Assembly: GCF_002863225.1 (NCBI RefSeq)
Contig: NZ_PKEK01000035.1
Span: 1 to 64,000 of the forward strand
From: Mycobacterium sp.
Lineage (GTDB): Bacteria; Actinomycetota; Actinomycetes; Mycobacteriales; Mycobacteriaceae
Length of the DNA stretch: 64,000 bases
Direction of reading: 5' to 3'
The translations under genes were made by a program, and so were the position numbers. Below the pieces are notes generated by a model that had not been told where the DNA came from, did not search any database, and was given only the letters and a program-made list of their open reading frames with translations. Below are positions 50,821 to 58,470 of this stretch, one piece after another (the stretch's first letter is position 1; every line of letters begins with the position of its first letter).

Positions 50821-50916
50821 ACAGCGACGTCGAGATTGTGTAAGGTTCTGGCGTATCGTCGCTGATCTACCGGGTTCGTGAACGTAGGTCAGAATGGCTG
50901 AAAAGGATGCGGTCGG

Positions 50917-51456
50917 GTGACTAAGCGGGGCATGAGCAATGCACCTCCCAGCAGGTCGCAGCTCGAGAAGCTGATGTCGGCCGACATGCGGGCGGTCACC
51001 GCACAGTCCGACCGCATCGGCCGTTACTTCGCCCGCAGGCACGACGTGAGCGGCAACGATTTTCACGCCCTGCTGCACGTCATGGTCGCCGAAACCGCGG
51101 GTAAGCCTCTGACGATGGCCCAGCTCCGGCAACGGATGGATGTCTCCCCCGCAGCGATCACCTATCTGGTCGACCGGATGATCGACGCCGGACACATCCG
51201 GCGCGAGTCGGATCCCGCAGACCGGCGCAAGGCGCTGCTGCGCTACGAGGCCAGTGGCATGGAAATGGCCCACGGCTTCTTCACACCGCTCGGCGTCCAC
51301 CTGAGTGCGGCGCTCGCCGAACTGCCCGACGGAGACCTCGTTGCCGCGCATCGTGTTTTCACCGCGATGATTTCAGCGATGTCGTCGTTCGAAGGCGACC
51401 TCGTCGAGCAGAAAGCGGCATCGACGCCGAACGCCCCCTCGCGCAATCTCGTCTGA
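50917..51456 (+). CDS. MarR-family regulator, paralogue 1
   Basis: 179 residues from a GTG; the ATG at 50932 is an alternative. The winged helix-turn-helix is '[64 protein letters not shown]' (about 45-110). It is strongly similar to the second MarR at 52.5-53.1 kb; the recognition helix '[28 protein letters not shown]' differs at only a few positions. It is tail to tail with idi. No copy of the TTAA-N3-TTAA palindrome is seen before it, so it is probably not the autoregulated one. Confidence 0.9.
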   Translation: MTKRGMSNAPPSRSQLEKLMSADMRAVTAQSDRIGRYFARRHDVSGNDFHALLHVMVAETAGKPLTMAQLRQRMDVSPAAITYLVDRMIDAGHIRRESDPADRRKALLRYEASGMEMAHGFFTPLGVHLSAALAELPDGDLVAAHRVFTAMISAMSSFEGDLVEQKAASTPNAPSRNLV

Positions 51457-51480
51457 CTGCTGCACGTCAGGGCCGCGGGG

Positions 51481-52551
51481 TCACTGCATCGGTGCGACGC
51501 CGATATCGCGCAGCGCCGACAAGTCCGAGGCTCCCGTGCCATGTAGGCAGATCCGCAGCTCCTCGATGAAGCGCTCCAACCAATCGACAACTGCCGCAGT
51601 CGATTCGATTGCCGCAGGCAACAATGGGCGGGCTACCGCGACCACATCCGCGCCCAGAGCCAACGCCTTGGCTGCGTCCATTCCGGTGCGGATGCCTCCG
51701 GAGGCAACCAATGGAACGGTGGGCAGTGCCTCCCGCACCTCGACGATGGCCTGCGCGGTGGGGATGCCCCAGTCCGCCAAGTCCGGAAAGCGGACCTCCC
51801 CGTAGCGGACCAGTTGCTCCACTCGTGCCCACGAGGTTCCGCCCGCACCGGCGACGTCGATTGCAGCCAGCGGCAATTCGCCTGACCGACTGGTCAGCTC
51901 GGCCACCGCCGCGGTGCCGATGCCGTGCCCGACCTCTTTGAGCAGCACCGGATAGTCCAACGCCGCAGCAACTTCGAACAATCGATCGATCGACCCGGAG
52001 AAGTCACCGTCGCCGTCTCGCTGAACCGCCTCTTGCAACGGATTGGTGTGCACCGCAAGGGCGTCCGCGCCGACTCGTTTGAGCGCATTGGAGATGTCCT
52101 CGATACCCGCGACCGTCAACTGCGCCAGCCCAATGTTGCCGATCAACAACACATCCGGCGCCACGTCGCGAACGTCGAAGCTGGACGCCGCCTGCTCCCC
52201 CAGGGCGCTGTCGAGCATGATCCGTTGGGAGCCGAGCATCATGCCGATGCCGAGCAGCTGTGCCGCTTCGGCCAGATTCCGGTTGATCGTTGCCGACAAC
52301 TCGGCGCCGCCCGTCATCGCGCCGACCAACATCGGGGCCCGCAGCGGAGCACCGAGAAAGTGGGTGGCCAGATCGACGTGGGCGAGGCTGGTCTGTGTCA
52401 GTGCGTTGTACGGCAAGCGGTAGCGCTCGAGACCAGTCGTGACACCGGAAAAATTCACCCGGTCATCCAGACACACGTCGATGTGTCGTCGCTTGCGGGT
52501 GGTCATCCCGTTCGAATCAGTCGGCACGGCACCCCCTTTCGCCTCGCTCAA
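51481..52551 (-). CDS. fni: Type 2 isopentenyl-diphosphate isomerase (FMN)
   Basis: 356 residues. Motifs are '[14 protein letters not shown]' (substrate diphosphate and FMN), '[23 protein letters not shown]' (metal and catalytic loop) and '[23 protein letters not shown]' (FMN phosphate). It interconverts IPP and DMAPP and so feeds CrtE. ATGA overlap with the upstream MarR gene shows that the regulator and the isomerase are coupled. M. tuberculosis has a type 1 Idi, so this is an accessory enzyme that came with the pigment cluster. Confidence 0.93.
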   Translation of the reverse strand: MSEAKGGAVPTDSNGMTTRKRRHIDVCLDDRVNFSGVTTGLERYRLPYNALTQTSLAHVDLATHFLGAPLRAPMLVGAMTGGAELSATINRNLAEAAQLLGIGMMLGSQRIMLDSALGEQAASSFDVRDVAPDVLLIGNIGLAQLTVAGIEDISNALKRVGADALAVHTNPLQEAVQRDGDGDFSGSIDRLFEVAAALDYPVLLKEVGHGIGTAAVAELTSRSGELPLAAIDVAGAGGTSWARVEQLVRYGEVRFPDLADWGIPTAQAIVEVREALPTVPLVASGGIRTGMDAAKALALGADVVAVARPLLPAAIESTAAVVDWLERFIEELRICLHGTGASDLSALRDIGVAPMQ

Positions 52552-53060
52552 TCATCAGTCCGCTCAAGAGATTTGAAGGATGCCAGATCGTCCTGGTATC
52601 GCTGCATCGCCTCGATCAGCGCGGCGAACACCCTGCTGGCGGCCACCAGGTCGGAATCCGGCAACCCCGCCATCGCGTCATGCGAATGGCTTCCCAGCGG
52701 GGCGAAGAACGCGCGCGCAGTCGCGAGCCCCGAGTCGGAGTAGCGCAGGATGACCTTGCGCCGATCCGCCGGATCGGACTCTCTGGTGATATGGCCGGAC
52801 GCCATCATCCGGTCGACCAGATAGGTGATCGCCGCACCAGAGAGTCCCATGCGCTGGCGCAATTCGCCGGAGGTGACCGGCTCACCTGCCGTCTCGGCCA
52901 CCATGACGTGCATGAGCGCCCGAAAGTCGGTGGGCCGCACCTCATGTACCGCGGCGAAGGCCCGGCCGATTTGTTCGGATTCCGCAGTCATGACGCGCAG
53001 ATACGCTGATATCTGCTGCTCGAGTGCGGCCCGGTCGCCTGCGGTCTCTTCGTGGTTCAT
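52548..53060 (-). CDS. MarR-family regulator, paralogue 2 (candidate carotenoid-regulon regulator)
   Basis: 170 residues with winged HTH '[67 protein letters not shown]' (about 42-108) between dimerisation helices. It is divergent from tspO-phr and coupled to idi. The 29-bp palindrome at 53094-53122 lies 34 bp from its start, so autoregulation is likely. In Corynebacterium glutamicum a MarR protein (CrtR) next to crtE represses the carotenoid operon. The same type of control is proposed here. Confidence 0.9.
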   Translation of the reverse strand: MNHEETAGDRAALEQQISAYLRVMTAESEQIGRAFAAVHEVRPTDFRALMHVMVAETAGEPVTSGELRQRMGLSGAAITYLVDRMMASGHITRESDPADRRKVILRYSDSGLATARAFFAPLGSHSHDAMAGLPDSDLVAASRVFAALIEAMQRYQDDLASFKSLERTDD

Positions 53061-53093
53061 GACGCGACCAGCTTATCTGCATATGAGCTTTAC

Positions 53094-53122
53094 TTCAGTT
53101 GATTAATACTTAATTGACTGAA
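53094..53122. promoter_or_regulatory. Palindromic operator candidate between marR-idi and tspO-phr (site 3)
   Basis: TTCAGTTGATTAA (53094-53106), TAC spacer, then TTAATTGACTGAA (53110-53122): a 29-bp palindrome with 11 of 13 arm positions paired. It is the most symmetrical of three sites sharing TTCA-N5-TTAA-N3-TTAA and, with site 1, the closing TGAA. It is positioned to control both divergent transcripts. Confidence 0.75.
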
Positions 53123-53150
53123 AGAATCGCGGAGTCGAAGGGATTTCACT

Positions 53151-53633
53151 GTGAACAAGCAGACTCTGGCAGCAACAACTCTTGCCGTCGGGGCGACCGC
53201 TGGCATCGGGAGTGTGGCCAGCCAACCTCGGATCACTCGGTGGTATTCGAAGCTCCGCAAGCCGAGCTACGTACCGCCCAATGAGGTGTTTCCGATCGCG
53301 TGGACGACGCTGTACGGCGATATCGCCGTGACATCTGCGACGGCCATCGACCGCCTGCGCACCACCGGCCGGCATGACGAGGCCCGCAGCTACACAATCG
53401 CGCTGGTCGCGAACCTTATCTTGAACGCCGGCTGGAGCTGGCTGTTCTTCAAGTACCAGAAGCTCGGCGCCTCCGCACTGGGTGCTGGGGTGTTGGCCGC
53501 CAGCAGCGCCGACCTCGTCCGACGCACCGCCGCGGCCGATTCGCGGGCCGGGCGGGCGTTGTTGCCGTATCCGCTGTGGTGCGCGTTCGCCACATTGATG
53601 TCCGGGCATATTTGGGTACTCAACCGCCGATGA
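53151..53633 (+). CDS. tspO: TspO/MBR family membrane protein
   Basis: 160 residues from a GTG, with five predicted helices: 'ATTLAVGATAGIGSVAS', 'PIAWTTLYGDIAVTSATA', 'SYTIALVANLILNAGWSWLFF', 'LGASALGAGVLAASSADLV', 'LLPYPLWCAFATLMSGHIWVLNRR'. The family pattern 'WYSKLRKPSYVPPNEVFPIAWTTLYG' and 'ANLILNAGWSWLFF' is clear. TspO binds porphyrins and hydrophobic ligands; in Rhodobacter it tunes pigment genes. It lies 16 bp before the photolyase and is co-transcribed with it. Confidence 0.9.
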   Translation: MNKQTLAATTLAVGATAGIGSVASQPRITRWYSKLRKPSYVPPNEVFPIAWTTLYGDIAVTSATAIDRLRTTGRHDEARSYTIALVANLILNAGWSWLFFKYQKLGASALGAGVLAASSADLVRRTAAADSRAGRALLPYPLWCAFATLMSGHIWVLNRR

Positions 53634-53649
53634 ACCAGGTGATCCGCTG

Positions 53650-54990
53650 ATGCCCGCCCTGTTGTGGTTCCGCCGCGACCTCAGGCTGCGCGACCTCCCT
53701 CCGCTGTTGCGTGCCGCCGCCGACAGCGACGAAGTCTTGGCCTGTTTCGTGCTCGATCCTCGGCTGGAGGCATCATCCGGTGATCGGCGGATGCAGTTCC
53801 TGTGCGACTCGCTTCGGCGGTTGCGCGACGATCTGGACGGCCGCCTATTGGTGACCCGCGGTCCAGCGGAAGAACGAATTCCCGCGCTGGCCAAGGAAAT
53901 CGGCGCGCGGTCGGTACACATCTCGGAGGACTTCTCGCCATACGGCCGGCGGCGCGACGAGCGGGTCCGCGACGCCTTGGGCGACATACCTCTGGTCGCG
54001 ACGGGGTCACCGTATCTGGTGTCGCCGGGACGGGTGACCAAAGACGACGGTGAGCCCTACAAGGTGTTCACACCGTTTTTCGGGCGATGGCGCGACATGG
54101 GATGGCGCGCCCCGGCGCGCTCGTCTGCCAAGTCCGCCACGTGGGTCGACCCCGACACACTGGGTAAGGGCGCCAAGCCGGTGGAGATCCCCGACCCAGG
54201 AGCCGACATCGACCTGCCGGCCGGTGAGGCCGCCGCGCGTAAGCAGTGGAAGAAGTTTCTGGACAAGGGACTCGAGAACTACGGCGACGACCGCAACACG
54301 CCGGGCCATGACGGCACCAGCCGGATGTCGGCTCACCTGCATTTCGGCACGATCCACCCGCGGACCATGGCGGCTGACCTGGACCAGCCCCGCGCCGGTC
54401 CAAGAGCGTATCTGCGGGAGTTGGCTTTTCGCGATTTTTATGCAGCAGTGCTGCACCACTGGCCGAGAAGTGCGTGGTGGAACTGGAACAAGGACTTCGA
54501 CGCCATCGAGACCGACTCGGGCAAGGAAGCCGAGAAGAAGTTCGAATCATGGAAAGCTGGCGAAACCGGGTTTCCCATTGTCGACGCCGGCATGCGCCAA
54601 CTGCGCGACACCGGCTTCATGCACAACCGGGTACGGATGATCGTGGCGTCGTTCTTGGTCAAAGACCTGCACCTGCCCTGGCAGTGGGGGGCGCGTCACT
54701 TCCTTGACCAACTGGTCGACGGCGACATCGCCAGCAATCAACACGGCTGGCAGTGGTCCGCTGGGTGCGGCACCGATGCCGCGCCGTATTTTCGGGTGTT
54801 CAATCCGACCCGGCAGGCCGAGAAGTTCGATCCCTCAGGCGACTATGTGCGCCGCTGGGTGGCCGAACTCGCCGATGCGAAAGATGTCACGCTGGCCAAG
54901 GGCGACCGCCCGGCCGGCTACCCCGAACCGATCGTCGACCACAGTGCCGAACGCGCCGAAGCGCTCCGCCGGTACCAGAATATGAGCTAG
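53650..54990 (+). CDS. phr: Class I deoxyribodipyrimidine photolyase
   Basis: 446 residues. The N-terminal antenna domain 'ALLWFRRDLRLRDLPPLL' and the FAD domain with 'GTSRMSAHLHFGTIHPRTM', 'ELAFRDFYAAVLHHWPRSAWWNWN', 'ETGFPIVDAGMRQLRDTGFMHNRVRMIVASFLVKDLHLPWQWGARHFLDQLVDGDIASNQHGWQWSAGCGTDAAPYFRVFNP' are intact. It splits UV-induced cyclobutane pyrimidine dimers with blue light. In actinobacteria the antenna can be 8-HDF from F420 synthesis; the choice cannot be read here. Tail-to-tail 4-bp overlap with the acyltransferase. Confidence 0.95.
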   Translation: MPALLWFRRDLRLRDLPPLLRAAADSDEVLACFVLDPRLEASSGDRRMQFLCDSLRRLRDDLDGRLLVTRGPAEERIPALAKEIGARSVHISEDFSPYGRRRDERVRDALGDIPLVATGSPYLVSPGRVTKDDGEPYKVFTPFFGRWRDMGWRAPARSSAKSATWVDPDTLGKGAKPVEIPDPGADIDLPAGEAAARKQWKKFLDKGLENYGDDRNTPGHDGTSRMSAHLHFGTIHPRTMAADLDQPRAGPRAYLRELAFRDFYAAVLHHWPRSAWWNWNKDFDAIETDSGKEAEKKFESWKAGETGFPIVDAGMRQLRDTGFMHNRVRMIVASFLVKDLHLPWQWGARHFLDQLVDGDIASNQHGWQWSAGCGTDAAPYFRVFNPTRQAEKFDPSGDYVRRWVAELADAKDVTLAKGDRPAGYPEPIVDHSAERAEALRRYQNMS

Positions 54991-55724
54991 CGGGCCGCTT
55001 TCTTGCGCTCGATGTCGGCCAGCGCGGCGGCCAACTCGGCGCGCTGCGCGGCGGAGGTCTCCCACGCCAGCTGCCGGTTCTTGACCACCTTTGCCGGGGC
55101 CCCGACCGCGATCGAGTAGTCCGGCACCTCACCTCGGACGACGGCGTGCGAACCCAGCACGCAGCCCCGCCCGATCGCGGTGCCGCGCAATACCGAGACC
55201 TTCACCCCGACCCAGGTGTCGGGCCCGATCCGCACCGGCGACTTGACGATGCCCTGGTCCTTGATCGGCAGGGTGATGTCTTCCATTCGGTGGTCGAAAT
55301 CGCAGATGTAGCACCAGTCGGCCATCAGCACCGAATCGCCGAGCTCGATGTCGAGGTAGCAGTTGATCACGTTGTCGCGACCCAGCACCACCTTGTCGCC
55401 GAACCGCAGCGAGCCCTCGTGCGCGCGAATCGTGTTCTTGTCGCCGATGTGGACCCAGCGTCCGATCTCCAGCTGCGCCAGCTCTGGCGTGGCGTGAATC
55501 TCGACGCCTTTGCCGATGAAGACCATGCCGCGGGTGATGATGTGCGGGTTGGCCAGCTTGAATTTCAGCAACCGGTAATAGCGCACCAGGTACCACGGCG
55601 TGTACGCGCGATTGCGCAGCACCCATTTCAGCGAAGCCAGCGTGAGGAACCTGGCCTGGCGCGGGTCGCGCAGATTCGATCCACGCCAGCGGCGGTGGAT
55701 CGGTGCGCCCCACATGCTCGTCAT
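54987..55724 (-). CDS. Hexapeptide-repeat acyltransferase (Rv3034c-like)
   Basis: 245 residues from the ATG at 55724; the family member in M. tuberculosis is longer, so an upstream start up to 55880 is possible. The left-handed beta-helix shows as successive [LIV]-G-x4 turns: 'LEIGRWVHIGDKNTIRAHEGSLRFGDKVVLGRDNVINCYLDIELGDSVLMADWC', 'PVRIGPDTWVGVKVSVLRGTAIGRGCVLGSHAVVRGEVPDYSIAVGAPAKVVKNR'. Such enzymes O- or N-acylate sugars. The acceptor is unknown. It marks the return to the conserved backbone. Confidence 0.85.
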   Translation of the reverse strand: MTSMWGAPIHRRWRGSNLRDPRQARFLTLASLKWVLRNRAYTPWYLVRYYRLLKFKLANPHIITRGMVFIGKGVEIHATPELAQLEIGRWVHIGDKNTIRAHEGSLRFGDKVVLGRDNVINCYLDIELGDSVLMADWCYICDFDHRMEDITLPIKDQGIVKSPVRIGPDTWVGVKVSVLRGTAIGRGCVLGSHAVVRGEVPDYSIAVGAPAKVVKNRQLAWETSAAQRAELAAALADIERKKAAR

Positions 55725-55919
55725 GGCCGGAGAGCCTAGTCCGGCGACGATGCGCGCCGGGACGGCGGGCCGAGGAGCCGGACCATCAACGACTGCGGAG
55801 CGAAGGCGCGCCGGGCAATCGGCCCTACCTGAGCTGGCACAGGTTACCCTCGGCTGTACTCGAAATCTGCTGATGGCCACTGCGTCATCGCGTTCCGGGA
55901 AGGATCGGGAAGCTACACC

Positions 55920-57242
55920 GTGTCGTGGCCCATCCCCCGCCGCGCGCTGCGGCGTTGGACGTCGGTGGTGTTGGCCGTTCTTCTCGCAGCCGCAGCATCG
56001 GGCTGCGGCAACACCGACTCTTGGGTCGACACCGTGCCGGCGGACGGTTGGCCCGCGCAGTACGGCGACGCGGCCAACAGCAGCTACCGGCCCACTGCCG
56101 GCGCGGACAAGTTGAGCTTGCGCTGGACCCGCTCGGTCAAGGGTTCACTGGCGTCGTCCGTGGCGCTCAGCTCGCGTAACTGGCTCGCCGCGAACGCCCA
56201 GACCCCCGGCGGCTGTTCGCTGATGGAGTGGGAGAACGACAACAACGGTCGGCAGCGCTGGTGCACCCGGCTTCACCAGGGAGGCGGTAACGCGAGCCCA
56301 CTATTCGACGGGTTCGACAATCTCTACGTCGGCCAGCCGGGCGCATTCCTGTCCTTCCCGGTCACCCAGTGGATCCGATGGCGCCGGCCGGTGATGGGAA
56401 TGCCCTCCACGCCAAGGATTCTCGGCAACGGACTCGTGCTGGTGGTAACGCATCTGGGGCAGGTGCAGGTATTCGAAGGCCACCGCGGCACAGTGGTCGG
56501 CAACGCCATAGATCTGGTCGACAACGTCGATCCCAGCGATTTCAACCGCGGACTCAGTGACTGCGGGCCGGCGAAAGAGGGCTGCCCGGTGCCGGCTGCG
56601 CCCGCGTTCTCCAAGGAGAGCGGGCTGATCGTGATCGGCCTGTGGGAGCCCGGTGCCCCGACACCGGTTCTGGTCGGACTGAAGTACCACCCGGGGCAGG
56701 ATCCGTTGCTGACCCGGGAGTGGACCAGCAACGCCGTCGCCGCCGGTGTTCAGGCCAGCCCGGTACTGTCCGCCGACGGCTCGATGATCTACGTCAACGG
56801 TCGCGACGAGCGACTGTGGGCGCTGCACGCCGCGGACGGCAAGCCGAAATGGTCGGTTCCGCTGAAGTTCCTGGCGCAGACACCGCCGTCGGTGACGCCC
56901 GGCGGGCTGATCGTATCCGGCGGTGGACCCGATACCCGACTGGTCGCGGTCAAGGACGCGGGCGACCACGCGCAGGAGGTCTGGCGACGTAACGACGTCA
57001 GCCCCCTGTCGACGTCGAGCCTGGCCGGTAGCGGGGTCGGCTACGCGGTGGTGACCGGGGGTCCGGGCGAGGGCGCTCGCGGAATGGCGCTACTGGTTTT
57101 CGATCCGGGCAGCGGACGAACCCTCAACAGCTACCCCCTGCCGGAGGCGACCGGCTATCCCGTGGGAGTTTCGATCGGCCGCGATCGTCGCGTCGTCACC
57201 GCGACCAGCGATGGCCAGGTGTACAGCTTTGCCCCGGGCTGA
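55920..57242 (+). CDS. Lipoprotein with PQQ-like beta-propeller (Rv3035-like)
   Basis: 440 residues from a GTG. The signal peptide ends in lipobox AASGC (Cys about 29). The mature protein is a repeat-built propeller: 'DKLSLRWTRSVKGSLASSVALSSRNWLAA', 'QASPVLSADGSMIYVNGRDERLWALHAADGKPKWSVPL' and 'VTATSDGQVYSF' are PQQ-repeat blades. PQQ-binding residues are not identifiable, so a scaffold or sensor role is as likely as an enzyme. The small membrane gene follows 4 bp later. Confidence 0.85.
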   Translation: MSWPIPRRALRRWTSVVLAVLLAAAASGCGNTDSWVDTVPADGWPAQYGDAANSSYRPTAGADKLSLRWTRSVKGSLASSVALSSRNWLAANAQTPGGCSLMEWENDNNGRQRWCTRLHQGGGNASPLFDGFDNLYVGQPGAFLSFPVTQWIRWRRPVMGMPSTPRILGNGLVLVVTHLGQVQVFEGHRGTVVGNAIDLVDNVDPSDFNRGLSDCGPAKEGCPVPAAPAFSKESGLIVIGLWEPGAPTPVLVGLKYHPGQDPLLTREWTSNAVAAGVQASPVLSADGSMIYVNGRDERLWALHAADGKPKWSVPLKFLAQTPPSVTPGGLIVSGGGPDTRLVAVKDAGDHAQEVWRRNDVSPLSTSSLAGSGVGYAVVTGGPGEGARGMALLVFDPGSGRTLNSYPLPEATGYPVGVSIGRDRRVVTATSDGQVYSFAPG

Positions 57243-57245
57243 GTC

Positions 57246-57611
57246 GTGACCGTGTCCGGCGAACCAGCGAAGACCGGCGGGCGACTCGCCGACGTGATCG
57301 GCACGACTGTCCTGCTCGTTGCGCACTTCTTCCTCTACGGCGCGACGTTCATGATGCTGGGATTGTTGGTGATGGGAACCGATTCGTGCGCCTACCAGAA
57401 GTGCGGTGATCCGGCCTGGCTCGATCGAGCGATCAGCCTTGGCGCCTGGGGCGGCGGTACGATCCTGCTGGTCGACGTGGTGGTCACGTTGGTTCGGCTG
57501 ATCCGCCAGCGAATTGCCTGGGTCGTCCCATTGATCGGCTGCGTCGCCCAGTTGGCGCTGGGATTCGGCGCCGCAGCGATGGAATCGTTGGCCGGGCCGG
57601 TCAGCTCTTGA
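57246..57611 (+). CDS. Small membrane protein of unknown function
   Basis: 121 residues from a GTG. Three hydrophobic helices (about 17-45, 66-88 and 92-112) are joined by a loop with two cysteines, 'GTDSCAYQKCGDP' (about 44-56). No family is recognised. It follows the beta-propeller lipoprotein by 4 bp, so it is probably in the same transcript, and it is tail to tail with the TB22.2-like gene (11-bp overlap). Confidence 0.7.
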   Translation: MTVSGEPAKTGGRLADVIGTTVLLVAHFFLYGATFMMLGLLVMGTDSCAYQKCGDPAWLDRAISLGAWGGGTILLVDVVVTLVRLIRQRIAWVVPLIGCVAQLALGFGAAAMESLAGPVSS

Positions 57612-58308
57612 CGGCCAACGGCGGAACGGCGCTGCGCGGGACGTGGACCTGGCTGGCGCCGGCCAGAGACGGCAGAAGTTCACCGGGCGCGAAGTAGAAA
57701 ATCAGCTCTTCGTCGGTGATCGCGAAGTTTTGATAATGGGCGGCGTCCAGACCCGAGCCGGGCGAAATTGCAGCACCCAGTCCTGTCTGTTTCGCAACCT
57801 CCCGCTGAACAATCGGATAAATCGAATCGAGCGGTTTTGCATTCGGCGCGAAAAGCGTGTCAAAGGCGATCGCCTTTTGGCCCGCGACGTCGTAGTTGAA
57901 TCCTTTGTAGAAGGTCGACGGGCGTGGTCCGCCCAAATCTTCGAACACCTTGAGGACGACACTTCGAGTGCCGCCCGGCGCCTGCCCGGAGTGGTACTGC
58001 TCGGAGGTGACTTCCATTTGATACGGCACCTCACGCGGGCCTGATGTCTGCGATGAGGTTTGCGCGACGTTGACGAAGCCATCCCGATTCTGGCTGACAA
58101 ATTCGGTCAGCGCCTGGTCGGGATAGTCGACCGGGAACGTCATGTTCAGGGTGTAGGTGCTGGTGGCGGCGTGCACGCTGCACGTCTGATCTTCCTGGAC
58201 GACACCACCGAAATTGGCGCACACCGAGTCAGCGACCGCGACGGCGCCGCCCGACCAGCCGAGCATGGCCCCGACCGCCATCAGCGCGGCCGCCATCATG
58301 TTGCGCAT
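57601..58308 (-). CDS. Secreted TB22.2-like protein (DUF3298/RsiV-type domain)
   Basis: 235 residues. A signal peptide (about 1-26, ending AVAVA-D) leads to 'CANFGGVVQEDQTCSVHAATSTYTLNMTFPVDYPDQALTEFV'. The DUF3298/RsiV-like fold follows: 'RSVVLKVFEDLGGPRPSTFYKGFNYDVAGQKAIAFDTLF' and 'YQNFAITDEELIFYFAPGELLPSLAGASQVHVPRSAVPPL'. It corresponds to Rv3036c (TB22.2), reported as a cell-wall esterase in M. tuberculosis. The catalytic residues are not evident by eye. Confidence 0.88.
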   Translation of the reverse strand: MRNMMAAALMAVGAMLGWSGGAVAVADSVCANFGGVVQEDQTCSVHAATSTYTLNMTFPVDYPDQALTEFVSQNRDGFVNVAQTSSQTSGPREVPYQMEVTSEQYHSGQAPGGTRSVVLKVFEDLGGPRPSTFYKGFNYDVAGQKAIAFDTLFAPNAKPLDSIYPIVQREVAKQTGLGAAISPGSGLDAAHYQNFAITDEELIFYFAPGELLPSLAGASQVHVPRSAVPPLAVKS

Positions 58309-58443
58309 CGGTTGACTTGTCCTCGCAGACTCAGAACGGCTGAAATGCCGTCTCGCCAGCGTACCTGGCCCCCGTCGCGACGAATGGCAAACGTCTTGCC
58401 GATAGGCGCCTGCCCAGGTCAGCGGCCACCGTCCTCCCTAACG

Positions 58444-58470
58444 GCGGCCGCCGACCCGGCAGGCGGGCTT
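58444..58470. terminator. Weak stem-loop after the secreted repeat gene
   Basis: GGCCGCC and GGCGGGC arms around a GC loop, followed on the plus strand by TTTT at 58468-58471, lie directly after the minus-strand stop of the repeat protein. The stem has a mismatch, so only a tentative terminator. Confidence 0.35.
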
